64,000 nt of DNA. Origin: Sphingobacterium athyrii. Lineage in GTDB: Bacteria > Bacteroidota > Bacteroidia > Sphingobacteriales > Sphingobacteriaceae. The notes beneath the pieces were generated by a model, which was not told the DNA's origin, did no database searches, and worked only from the letters and a program-made list of their open reading frames with translations. Both the position numbers and the translations under genes were made by a program. The first letter of the stretch is position 1; each line of letters starts with the position of its first letter. The stretch covers positions 574,687-638,686 of the forward strand of contig NZ_QCXX01000003.1 in assembly GCF_003071065.1 (NCBI RefSeq), read 5' to 3'. Below, in pieces: positions 1 to 8,319 of the stretch.

Positions 1-135
1 GTCGTTGCCCAAGGCTGCTAGAAGTAGTGCCGTGGCCCTTCCAATACCGGTCGTACCTCCAGTAATCATTATCTTCTTATCCTTTACCCAGGGTGGGATA
101 ACGGAATTTACATAATCGTTAAAATTATTCGTCAT
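1..135 (-). CDS. SDR family oxidoreductase, N-terminal part only (cut by window edge)
   Basis: The reverse strand opens with ATG at 133-135 and runs off the left edge, giving 45 residues. After a short leader (MTNNFNDYVNSVIPPWVKDK) comes KIMITGGTTGIGRATALLLA, the TGxxxGIG dinucleotide-binding motif of classical short-chain dehydrogenases, preceded by the usual first beta strand. The catalytic Tyr-x-x-x-Lys lies outside the window, so substrate cannot be guessed. It is divergent from the FAD/Rieske oxidoreductase at 348, with about 210 bp between the starts that must hold both promoters. The family call is firm, the role is unknown. Confidence 0.85.
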   Translation of the reverse strand, partial: MTNNFNDYVNSVIPPWVKDKKIMITGGTTGIGRATALLLAALGND

Positions 136-347
136 GGTCCTTTAGTTTTTATCTTCCTCTTTTTGGGAAAGAACATTAGTGGTAATTGGATAGTTTGCTT
201 CTATATACGACGACGTATTTCTTCTTTTTTTTCCGTATTTAATCTTAAAACGATTAGTTCGGGTGTTGGTTCTTATTGTACAAATCATAATTAGTAGACC
301 ACAAAGAACTGGAAACCTAAGTTCCCAGTCTTTAAAATTGAATCGAT

Positions 348-1862
348 ATGAAACGTGACGGTAGCAACGAGAGCTTTTGGCAAACTGTCGAAGAGCAAAA
401 TTTCTCAACGGATTTCAGCGACCTAGAATTTGATACCATTATTGTTGGGGCGGGTATCACTGGTGTGACGCTTGCAAAGGAACTTCAGGACAGAGGTCTG
501 AAATGCTTGCTTTTGGATAAAGAAAATCCTGGTTTCGGTACCACAGGCGGCACGACTGCCCATATCAATAATTTTTACGATGCCTCGTATGATGAAATTA
601 TGCATAAATTCGGAGAAGAATCAGCACGGTTGTTAGTTAAGAGCACGAAAGACACATTAGATTATATCAAGAAAAATGTGTTGAAATATAGCATAGATTG
701 TGATTTTAGTACATGTAATTTTTTTCTTTTTAGCGCCGAAGATAAACAAAATGAAAAGCTTGACAGCATTCTTGCTGCCCATCAGCAATTGGATGTAAAA
801 ACTACTCCAAGTGCTACACTGCCGTTCAACCTTCCTTTTGCAAAAGCTATCCGTATTGAGGGACAGGCACAATTTCATCCGCTAAAATATTTAATTCGGC
901 TTTTGGATGCTTATAAACAAGCTGGGGGCGCAATATTGACAAACCAATCTATTGTCGAATATCAAAATCAAGAAAACGAAATTAGATTGAAAACAAGTGA
1001 TGAACGCATTTTTACAGCAAAGAATATCATCTGGGCGACCCATATACCACCCGGAAAAAATAGGTTTGACTTGCTGGTGGCTCCCTATCGGAGTTATGTG
1101 CTTACGTTGAAGCTCCGGAACCCTCCAGAAATACTGGCGCAGACAGCAGATTTATATGATCCATATCATTACTTTAGATATCACCGGGATGGCGACACTT
1201 ATTATCTCATCGCAGGGGGATTCGACCATAAGACCGGGGATGAAAATAATACAGAAAAACATTTTAATGATCTTAAAGAGCTGGTGGATAAACATTTTGA
1301 ATACGATGAGTTAACTGCACAATGGTCTTCACAGTATTATGTTTCAGCAGATGGTTTACCCTATATTGGCCGCATGCCCCATGAGCCCAACGTCTATATC
1401 GCAACTGGCTACGGCGGAAATGGAATGACTTTCGGTTCAATGGCTTCTCTAATCATTCCTGATCTGCTCCAGGGCAAAGAAACATCTTTATCCAAATTGC
1501 TATCGCCAGCCCGCGTTAAGCCAGTTGCAAGTGCTAAAAGTGTACTCTCGGAGGGATGGAACGCTACACAGCACTTTATCATGGATAAATTGTCTGCTAA
1601 TAAGATTAAAGAATTTGAAGATGTGCCGCTGCAACAGGGTAGTGTGGTGAAATATCAAGGCAAAACACTTGCCGTTTACCGTGATGAGCACGGAGATTTG
1701 TATTGCCTAAGTTCAATTTGCCCACACATGGGCTGTACAGTAAGCTGGAATGCCGCTGAAAAATCTTGGGACTGTCCCTGCCATGGATCCCGTTTTGATA
1801 TTGAAGGTAAGCTATTAAATGGCCCTGCGGTTTCGGGCCTTTCGCGCGTAGACACATACTGA
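348..1862 (+). CDS. FAD-dependent oxidoreductase with C-terminal Rieske [2Fe-2S] domain
   Basis: A 504-residue protein in two parts. Residues about 29-390 form a DAO-type FAD oxidoreductase: TIIVGAGITGVTLAKEL is the Rossmann GxGxxG motif followed by the acidic residue of strand 2 (LLLDKE), and YIATGYGGNGMTFG near 350 is the typical C-terminal FAD contact. Residues about 420-504 are a Rieske domain: C458-x-H460 and C476-x2-H479 match C-x-H-x15-C-x2-H ligands of a [2Fe-2S] cluster. This fused architecture is common in Bacteroidota and Bacilli, annotated as FAD-dependent oxidoreductase; the physiological substrate is not known. No signal peptide is visible, so it is cytoplasmic. It stands as a single gene, convergent with the AraC regulator downstream. 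Confidence 0.92.
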   Translation: MKRDGSNESFWQTVEEQNFSTDFSDLEFDTIIVGAGITGVTLAKELQDRGLKCLLLDKENPGFGTTGGTTAHINNFYDASYDEIMHKFGEESARLLVKSTKDTLDYIKKNVLKYSIDCDFSTCNFFLFSAEDKQNEKLDSILAAHQQLDVKTTPSATLPFNLPFAKAIRIEGQAQFHPLKYLIRLLDAYKQAGGAILTNQSIVEYQNQENEIRLKTSDERIFTAKNIIWATHIPPGKNRFDLLVAPYRSYVLTLKLRNPPEILAQTADLYDPYHYFRYHRDGDTYYLIAGGFDHKTGDENNTEKHFNDLKELVDKHFEYDELTAQWSSQYYVSADGLPYIGRMPHEPNVYIATGYGGNGMTFGSMASLIIPDLLQGKETSLSKLLSPARVKPVASAKSVLSEGWNATQHFIMDKLSANKIKEFEDVPLQQGSVVKYQGKTLAVYRDEHGDLYCLSSICPHMGCTVSWNAAEKSWDCPCHGSRFDIEGKLLNGPAVSGLSRVDTY

Positions 1863-1910
1863 TTTTTTGTTCAGCAGAGCATTATACATTAATGAAAGTC
1901 ATCTTTTTTC

Positions 1911-2777
1911 CTAGGTCTGTATTTGCGCTCTATACATACTCGGTGTAAGTCCTTTAATAGATCTAAAGATCTTATTAAAATTAGAAAGGCAATTGAAACC
2001 ACAGGCAAAAGCAATGTTGGTAATCTGTAATTTGTTTTCAGCAATCAGTCGACATGATTCACTGATACGTACTTCGTTGACAAATTGCACAAAGGTTTTT
2101 TGTGTACGGGATTTAAAATACCGGCAGAAGGAGTGCTTGGACATATTTGCCAAAGTCGCAGCCTCACCCAACGAAATTTCTTTTGTAAAGTTATTGAATA
2201 CGAACTTAAAAATCCGGTCAATTTTATCATTATCCATCGAACTATAGTTGTGTGTATACCCCGGGCTGGAGAGACATTTATATTCATCAGTTGTAATCAG
2301 CAATTCGATAATCTCAAGAAGTAAAATTGTTTTTTGAATGCCATAATTGATATGGATCATCTGTTCCAGTTTGCGTTTCAGTTGTTCTTTCGTCTCGCCC
2401 TGAAATAAAAGCCCCCGTTTGGATGCGCTAAGAAATGCCTCTATTTTGTGCGTTTTAAAAAGATGTCCCAATACCTCAACCATTAATTTAGGTTCGATAT
2501 AAAGCGCCATTGAACGCGACACCTGTACCGAATCCCTATCCGAGCGATCATTATGCCATACATGGGGCAGGTCAGGCCCTAAAAAAGTCAATTCATCGGT
2601 AGAATAGCTGTCTATACTATCACCTATAATTCGCTTGCCTTCACTTTGCACAATGTAGGTCATCTGACAAGCACGATGGAAATGGAATTCGGTGGAAAAA
2701 GATGGCTGACAAACTTCCTTCGTTGCGAATGTCGCTATCTCTGATCCCTCTAATATTTTCGTGAAAACGGGTTTCAT
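1911..2777 (-). CDS. AraC family transcriptional regulator
   Basis: A 288-residue regulator. The first ~160 residues resemble the cupin-like effector domain of sugar-responsive AraC proteins (FHFHRACQMTYIVQSEGKR, then FLGPDLPHVWHND). The C-terminal ~100 residues carry two helix-turn-helix units, with ISLGEAATLANMSKHSFCRY for the first and ITNIAFACGFNCLSNFNKIF for the second, ending in the conserved LTPSMYR. It is divergent from the fucose-type operon starting at 2963, with a 185-bp shared regulatory region, so it most probably controls that operon in response to the sugar or a derivative. That link is inferred from position only. The ATG at 2775-2777 gives the full cupin domain. Confidence 0.93.
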   Translation of the reverse strand: MKPVFTKILEGSEIATFATKEVCQPSFSTEFHFHRACQMTYIVQSEGKRIIGDSIDSYSTDELTFLGPDLPHVWHNDRSDRDSVQVSRSMALYIEPKLMVEVLGHLFKTHKIEAFLSASKRGLLFQGETKEQLKRKLEQMIHINYGIQKTILLLEIIELLITTDEYKCLSSPGYTHNYSSMDNDKIDRIFKFVFNNFTKEISLGEAATLANMSKHSFCRYFKSRTQKTFVQFVNEVRISESCRLIAENKLQITNIAFACGFNCLSNFNKIFRSIKGLTPSMYRAQIQT

Positions 2778-2962
2778 TTACTTGGTTATTATTGTTTAAA
2801 GGAATTTAAATATAGACTATTTTATCTCTAATATAAAATACGAGGTCAAATACCGCTAATATAGTGTCAATATTGAGCAATCCAGGCACAGTTTTATTAT
2901 TTCCAGAATTGTAGTTTAGCAGATGTAAATAAAAGTAGCATTAATAACTAAAACACCTAAAT

Positions 2963-3400
2963 ATGCCATCGAAGATTTTTTTTCCTGTGAGGCTTTTTGT
3001 GCTGTTACATACAATCACATTTTTAGCTGTGGGCTGCGGAAGACAGGGGAAGCCTGAATCGGTCAGGCGCTATGCCTCCATTACAGGGTTAAAAACAGAT
3101 AGATTGGGCTATTACAAAAAACTGCATGCCCAAGCATGGCCAAGTGTGCTCCAGAAAATTAAGGAATGCCATATTCGTAACTATTCTATTTTCTTGAAAG
3201 AAGTAAACGGACAACATTATCTATTCAGCTATTTTGAATATACCGGAACAGATTTTTCGGCCGATATGAAACGAATGGCATCGGATCCTGAAACACAACG
3301 CTGGTGGAAAGAAACAGACCCCTGTCAAATGCCACTCCCGGAAGCCCACGCAAAAGGTGTTATCTGGTCCGATATGGAGGAGGTGTTCCATACGGATTGA
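2963..3400 (+). CDS. L-rhamnose mutarotase family protein (RhaM/DUF718) with lipoprotein signal
   Basis: 145 residues. After a signal sequence with a lipobox (LAVGC, Cys about residue 25) the body aligns by eye with RhaM-type mutarotases: GYYKKLHAQAWPSVLQKIKE matches the family's Y-x-x-x-H-x-x-x-W-P stretch, followed by NYSIFL, an SDPETQRWWK block and a C-terminal MEEVFH. The family interconverts alpha and beta anomers of 6-deoxy sugars (rhamnose, also fucose). RhaM itself is a cytoplasmic protein of ~104 residues, so the lipid-anchor signal here is unusual and would place the enzyme in the periplasm or outer membrane, beside the secreted fucosidase encoded 39 bp downstream. It is the first gene of the operon. 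Confidence 0.85.
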   Translation: MPSKIFFPVRLFVLLHTITFLAVGCGRQGKPESVRRYASITGLKTDRLGYYKKLHAQAWPSVLQKIKECHIRNYSIFLKEVNGQHYLFSYFEYTGTDFSADMKRMASDPETQRWWKETDPCQMPLPEAHAKGVIWSDMEEVFHTD

Positions 3401-3439
3401 TTAAAGCAACATATTGAAATAAAAACCTATACGAAATAA

Positions 3440-4489
3440 ATGATGAAACAGCAGTTATTATTTTGCTTAACCCTTTGCCTAATGGGCGCAAAGGTGTTTG
3501 CCCAAACAAAAGCCATTGTGCCTACAGCCGCTGATAAACCTAACCGATATCAGCAAGAGCAGATTGACCGCAAGTATGGCATGTTCATCCATTTTGGCAT
3601 GAATACTTTCCATGATCAGGAATGGACGGATGGATCGAAACCTCCGGGTTCATATGCTCCTACGGCGATCGACGTAAAACAATGGGTATCAACTGCAAAA
3701 GCTGCCGGCATGAAATATATCATATTGGTCAGTAAACATCACGATGGTTTCTGTCTATGGGACAGTAAATATACAAGCTATGATGTGGCGAGCTCAGCAA
3801 ATAAGACAGACGTTGTAGCGGCATTGGCAAAGGAATGCCGAAATCAGGGAATTCGTCTGGGACTTTATTATTCCCTATGGGACCGTAAACAAAATGGAAA
3901 TGTAAAAGACCTGACAGCAGACAAAGCTTATAATACCTATATGCTTAACCAATTGAGCGAACTGCTCAATATCACCCAAAAATATACGGACATTGTTGAA
4001 CTCTGGTTAGATGGCGGGTGGGAAAAGGAGAATTACAGGTGGCCGGCACAGGAAATCTATACTTTGGTCAAAAGTAAAGCACCTCAGTGTCAGGTCGGCA
4101 TCAATTGGAGCATTGGCACCCCTGAAAATGTGGATAAGCATATGGTGCTACCGAAAGATCAGCAAAACCTATTCCCGATACGTTACTTCCCGAGCGACTT
4201 CCGTTTGGGAGACCCGTATTTACCTGCCACACCTGACCCTAAACTCTTTACCTCACAAGGTAATACATACTACATGCCATTTGAAACCACGGTGGTATTG
4301 GGAGAGCGCTGGTTTTATAACACAACAGATAAAAAACACAAAACGTTGGGAGAGCTGGAGCAAATCTACCGGACAGCAACTGCACAGGATAATATCCTGA
4401 TCTTAAACGTCGGTCCAGACAGAGCTGGACGCATCAGAGAGACGGATGTTGATCTGCTACTCAAGCTAAAGGAAAAATTGAAGCTATAA
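3440..4489 (+). CDS. Alpha-L-fucosidase, GH29 family, catalytic domain only
   Basis: 349 residues with a cleavable signal peptide (LLFCLTLCLMGAKVFAQ). The rest is a GH29 barrel: KYGMFIHFGMNTFHDQEW at the start, KYIILVSKHHDGFCLWDS (the conserved His pair), RLGLYYSLWD, and ELWLDGGWE, where Asp191 is placed like the catalytic nucleophile of GH29 enzymes. The protein ends at NILILNVGPDRAGRI plus ~25 residues, so the C-terminal beta-sandwich seen in many GH29 enzymes (450 residues or more) is absent. It should release L-fucose from glycans outside the cytoplasmic membrane. It sits second in the operon, before the fuconate dehydratase-like gene and a symporter. Exact linkage preference cannot be read. 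Confidence 0.9.
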   Translation: MMKQQLLFCLTLCLMGAKVFAQTKAIVPTAADKPNRYQQEQIDRKYGMFIHFGMNTFHDQEWTDGSKPPGSYAPTAIDVKQWVSTAKAAGMKYIILVSKHHDGFCLWDSKYTSYDVASSANKTDVVAALAKECRNQGIRLGLYYSLWDRKQNGNVKDLTADKAYNTYMLNQLSELLNITQKYTDIVELWLDGGWEKENYRWPAQEIYTLVKSKAPQCQVGINWSIGTPENVDKHMVLPKDQQNLFPIRYFPSDFRLGDPYLPATPDPKLFTSQGNTYYMPFETTVVLGERWFYNTTDKKHKTLGELEQIYRTATAQDNILILNVGPDRAGRIRETDVDLLLKLKEKLKL

Positions 4490-4527
4490 TTTTATCGATC
4501 CAAAAATTTCAAAAACAACGAACTAGA

Positions 4528-5748
4528 ATGATTACAACCTATGATATCCAGGACCGCAGATTTCCTTTAGGTACCGGAGCAGGGAGCGATGCTGTACACA
4601 AAGACCCTATATATTCCTATGCCGTCACACGTTTGAAAGATGACAAGGGACGTATCGGAACCGGACTAGCTTTTACGATAGGCGCAGGAAATGAATTGGT
4701 CTGTCGGGCGGCATCTTTTTACGCCGAACGCCTCAAAGGAATGCCGATCGAAGAATTAATGGCAAATTTCGGCGCGATATTCAACACCTTGAGCAATGAA
4801 CAGCAATTCCGATGGCTAGGGCCACATAAAGGTATTGTGCACCTGGCATTGGCGTCTGTCACAAACGCCTGCTTTGATTTATGGGCAAAAACGCGTGGTA
4901 TTCCGCTTTGGAAACTTTTAATAGACCTTTCACCCGAAGAAATTGTCAACACGCTGGATCTTTCCTATCTGGAAGATGAGCTTACGCGGGAAGAGGCCAT
5001 TACGTTAATTGCCGAAAATTGGCAAAGCCGCCAAGAAAGAATGAATATAATCGAAAAGGGCTATATCGGTTATGATACTTCTGTCGGTTGGTTTAACTAT
5101 TCTGATGAACAGGTTCGTGAAAACTGTAAACGCGCAATCGCCAATGGTTTTACAGCCATGAAACTGAAAGTGGGCAGTGAAGATCCGCTCCGTGATATCA
5201 GAAGAGCACATATTGTTCGGGAGGTTGCAGGGGATCAGGCTACTGTCATGTTGGATGCAAATCAACAGTGGACGCTACCACAAGCGTTGGCAATATGTCA
5301 GGAACTCAAAGCGATGAATCCTTATTGGGTGGAGGAGCCCACCCATCCCGATGATATTGTTGCACATAAAATACTGACTGATACCATTGCGCCCATAAAG
5401 GTTGCCATGGGTGAACATGTACCCAACCGCATTGTATTCAAAAATTATCTGCAGTTGGGTGCTGCGGGTTTTGTACAGGTGGATGCAGTCCGTGTGGGTG
5501 GTGTAAGTGAGTTTATCAGTGTCAGTCTCCTCTGCCGGAAATATGGTATCCCTGTGGTTCCGCATGTGGGGGATATGGGGCAACTGCACCAGCATTTAGT
5601 ACTGTTCAACCACATCAGTCTTGGTCATCAAGCATTATTCCTTGAACACATCCCACATCTAAAATCTCATTTTGCACAACCTGTGCGGATTGAGAATGGT
5701 GTTTATCGGACAGCAATGGAACCTGGAAGTAGTTGTGAGTTAATATAG
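4528..5748 (+). CDS. L-fuconate dehydratase-like enolase superfamily enzyme
   Basis: 406 residues of the mandelate racemase/enolase superfamily. Landmarks are FTAMKLKVG (the K-x-K acid/base pair of strand 2), MLDANQQW (first metal-binding Asp), WVEEPTHPDD and MGEHVPNR (Glu ligands), and VPHVGDMGQLHQHL (C-terminal His). The N-terminal GTGAGSDAVHKDPIYSYAV and the overall layout match L-fuconate dehydratases (human ENOSF1, Xanthomonas FucD), which dehydrate L-fuconate to 2-keto-3-deoxy-L-fuconate. Family members are usually around 430-440 residues, so this is slightly short. Its place between an alpha-L-fucosidase and a sugar symporter supports fuconate over other acid sugars, but other 6-deoxy acid sugars remain possible. 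Confidence 0.87.
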   Translation: MITTYDIQDRRFPLGTGAGSDAVHKDPIYSYAVTRLKDDKGRIGTGLAFTIGAGNELVCRAASFYAERLKGMPIEELMANFGAIFNTLSNEQQFRWLGPHKGIVHLALASVTNACFDLWAKTRGIPLWKLLIDLSPEEIVNTLDLSYLEDELTREEAITLIAENWQSRQERMNIIEKGYIGYDTSVGWFNYSDEQVRENCKRAIANGFTAMKLKVGSEDPLRDIRRAHIVREVAGDQATVMLDANQQWTLPQALAICQELKAMNPYWVEEPTHPDDIVAHKILTDTIAPIKVAMGEHVPNRIVFKNYLQLGAAGFVQVDAVRVGGVSEFISVSLLCRKYGIPVVPHVGDMGQLHQHLVLFNHISLGHQALFLEHIPHLKSHFAQPVRIENGVYRTAMEPGSSCELI

Positions 5749-5757
5749 CATAATAGT

Positions 5758-7398
5758 ATGTTAGGAAATATAGATTTAGGTATTGCTATCGCTTATATCG
5801 CCCTTATTTTGATCGTGGGTATTGTTGTAGGCATAGGAGGTAACAAAAGAAGTACAGGCACGGCAGAGGGCTATTTTCTCGCTGGAAAAACCCTTCGGTG
5901 GCCAGCGATCGGACTCGCGCTGTTTGCCACCAATATATCAACTGTACACCTTGTAAGCCTGGCCCAAAGCGGATTTGATACCGGTTTGCTCAATGGTAAC
6001 TTTGAGTGGATGGCAGCATTTACATTGATCCTGTTAGCCCTGTTCTTCGTACCATTTTACCTCAAATCCGGCGTAGCAACTCTCCCGGATTTTTTAGAAA
6101 GACGGTATGACCGTTCCAGTAGGGACTGGTTGACTTTCATCTCCATTATATCTGCAATCGTGATCCATATCGCCTTCTCTATGCTAGCGGGCGGCATTGT
6201 ACTGAAGACACTTTTTGGATTCAATATGTACATGAGTATCACAGCAATATGCATAATCACGGGAATATATACGATACTTGGCGGACTACGCGCTGTAGTC
6301 GTTACAGAATCCATTCAGACAATTGTTTTATTAGCGGGGGCATTTATTATCAGTGTTGCAGCATTCCATCGTATGGGCGGCTGGATGGCCATGAAAGATG
6401 TGCTTGCAACAACCGGTGAACTTGACCGGCTGTCCATGCTCCGCGGTGCCGACGACAGTAGCGGAATGCCTTGGTATGCGGTATTCTTTGGTTATCCTAT
6501 TTTGGGGATCTGGTATTGGTGCGCCGATCAAACCATTGTTCAACGTGTATTGGGGGCAAAAGACGAGAACCATGGTCGTGTCGGCGCCCTGTTCTGTGGT
6601 TTTCTAAAAATTTTACCCGTCTTTATATTCGTACTACCCGGACTGTTTGCTTATACCCTATTTAAAAGTGGACAGCTCGATCTTCATAGCTTGGGGGTAG
6701 ATGCTGCAGGCAACGTGAATTCCAAAGGAATATATACATTGATGATAACGCAATTGTTACCTTCAGGTCTGATCGGTGTACTTGTAGCAGCGCTGCTGTC
6801 CGGTCTGATGAGCCAGATTTCGGGCGCGCTCAACTCTATCTCGACCATGGTTAGTTATGATATCTTCAAACAGCGGAAACCGGAGGCTACAGACAAACAG
6901 CTGATTCGTATCGGAAAAATATCCGCTGTGATTGCCATGGTTTTTTCTTTGTGCCTATTGCCGTTATTGGACAAGTATGAAAGCATTTTTAATGGTATCA
7001 ATGATGTGATCGCCCATATCGCCCCTCCAATAACCTGTGTTTTTCTTTTGGGGGTATTCTGGCGGAAAGCCTCTGCGGTATCTGCAAAAATGACTTTATG
7101 GATCGGATCATTTTTAGGTACAGGTGTTTTTATGATCAATAAGATCTTTCCACATTCTTGGATCGGACAGACGCCATTTATGATGATGGCCTTTTATCTT
7201 TTCTTGGTCTGCATGCTTATACAAATCATCCTATCGTATCTTTATCCGGTACAGCATAGTGCTGAAAGCGAACTGCTTTACTGGAAAAGTCCATTGGAGC
7301 CCCTCCGCGGAGCAGCATGGAAAGGAATGGGGAATTACCGTGTCTTAACCGGTATATTACTTCTTATTGTCACAATGTTATATGTAATTTTCAAGTAA
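5758..7398 (+). CDS. Sodium/solute symporter (SSS family), probable fucose transporter
   Basis: 546 residues with about 14 hydrophobic segments and no signal peptide. The start GIAIAYIALILIVGIVVG with GYFLAGKTLRWPAIGLALFATNIS is the usual N-terminal signature of SSS transporters (TM1 and the sodium-binding region), and a conserved GLMSQISGALNSISTMVSYDI stretch follows around residue 350. Bacteroidota members of this type (SGLT-like) carry sugars with sodium. The gene starts 9 bp after the fuconate dehydratase-like gene, so they are translated from one message, and fucose or a fucoside-derived sugar is the likely cargo. Substrate is inferred from context alone. Confidence 0.9.
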   Translation: MLGNIDLGIAIAYIALILIVGIVVGIGGNKRSTGTAEGYFLAGKTLRWPAIGLALFATNISTVHLVSLAQSGFDTGLLNGNFEWMAAFTLILLALFFVPFYLKSGVATLPDFLERRYDRSSRDWLTFISIISAIVIHIAFSMLAGGIVLKTLFGFNMYMSITAICIITGIYTILGGLRAVVVTESIQTIVLLAGAFIISVAAFHRMGGWMAMKDVLATTGELDRLSMLRGADDSSGMPWYAVFFGYPILGIWYWCADQTIVQRVLGAKDENHGRVGALFCGFLKILPVFIFVLPGLFAYTLFKSGQLDLHSLGVDAAGNVNSKGIYTLMITQLLPSGLIGVLVAALLSGLMSQISGALNSISTMVSYDIFKQRKPEATDKQLIRIGKISAVIAMVFSLCLLPLLDKYESIFNGINDVIAHIAPPITCVFLLGVFWRKASAVSAKMTLWIGSFLGTGVFMINKIFPHSWIGQTPFMMMAFYLFLVCMLIQIILSYLYPVQHSAESELLYWKSPLEPLRGAAWKGMGNYRVLTGILLLIVTMLYVIFK

Positions 7399-7458
7399 AT
7401 GCTTACTTGTCGTATTTTAGATTCCTGAATTAATTGAATAACCTTTTATAGATTTATT

Positions 7459-8229
7459 TTGAACGCATTAAAGGATAAAGTGATATTGATCAGCGGTGGT
7501 ACTGCTGGAATTGGTCTTTCATGTGCTCAGGCCTACGCAAAGGCAGGAGCGAAGGTTGTTTTTATTGGTCTGGAGCAAACGTCCGTTACCGCGGCAGGCG
7601 AGCTGCTGGGGGCTCCGCATTTGGGTATCTGTGCCGATATTTCCCAAGAAGAAGATGTAAAGGCAGCCCTCGATCAGACCATAGCGACTTTTGGCCGGCT
7701 GGACGCCATTCACAATAATGCAGGGCTGGCGAGTCCATCCAAACCTTTACATGACACCAGTGTACAGGAGTGGGGCAGGCTGTTTGATGTCAATGTAAAG
7801 AGTATTTTACTGACGACCAAATATGGCTTTCCCCATCTAAAGCACTCCTGCGGATGTATTTTAAATACGAGCAGTCTGGTGGGAGAGATTGGCCAGGAAA
7901 ATCATGCTGCTTATGCTGCGACAAAAGGCGCTGTCAATGCGCTGACCAAAGCGATGGCAATAGATTATGCGGCGCTAGGAATAAGGGTGAATTCGGTTAT
8001 GCCGGCCGCAGTCATGACCCCTATGCTTCAGCAATGGGCATCCGAGCAACCGCAGCCCGAACAGATTTTTGATTTTTTAAAAAACATACACCTTCTGGGT
8101 TATTGTCCGGAAGGGGATGTCATTGCAGATGCATGTATCTTTTTGCTGTCTGAAAGCGCCCGTTTCATCACAGGGGTGAACCTGCCTGTCAGCGGTGGCG
8201 CTGAGCTCGGCTACCGACGGAATACTTAG
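7459..8229 (+). CDS. SDR family dehydrogenase, probable fucose-pathway oxidoreductase
   Basis: 256 residues, complete classical SDR: ISGGTAGIGLSCAQAYAKAG (nucleotide binding), HNNAGLASP (NNAG), the catalytic Ser in NTSSLVG, Tyr-x-x-x-Lys in AAYAATKGAVNA, and the C-terminal FITGVNLPVSGGAELG. The reading frame opens with TTG at 7459; there is no nearby ATG that keeps the first beta strand, so a TTG start is the best choice. In the non-phosphorylating fucose pathway SDR enzymes act twice: L-fucose dehydrogenase and 2-keto-3-deoxy-L-fuconate dehydrogenase. This one could be either. It follows the symporter by ~60 bp in the same direction. Confidence 0.88.
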   Translation: MNALKDKVILISGGTAGIGLSCAQAYAKAGAKVVFIGLEQTSVTAAGELLGAPHLGICADISQEEDVKAALDQTIATFGRLDAIHNNAGLASPSKPLHDTSVQEWGRLFDVNVKSILLTTKYGFPHLKHSCGCILNTSSLVGEIGQENHAAYAATKGAVNALTKAMAIDYAALGIRVNSVMPAAVMTPMLQQWASEQPQPEQIFDFLKNIHLLGYCPEGDVIADACIFLLSESARFITGVNLPVSGGAELGYRRNT

Positions 8230-8319
8230 GATATTATTGGATAAATATCAAACTATTTTCAAATTATATAGTATATTTGGCGCGCAGATAATTCACTGCC
8301 AATATTTAATACATCAATC

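Noticed and set aside
142..408. Minus-strand frame opposite the start of the FAD/Rieske gene
   Set aside because: Overlaps a well-supported gene and has no family features.
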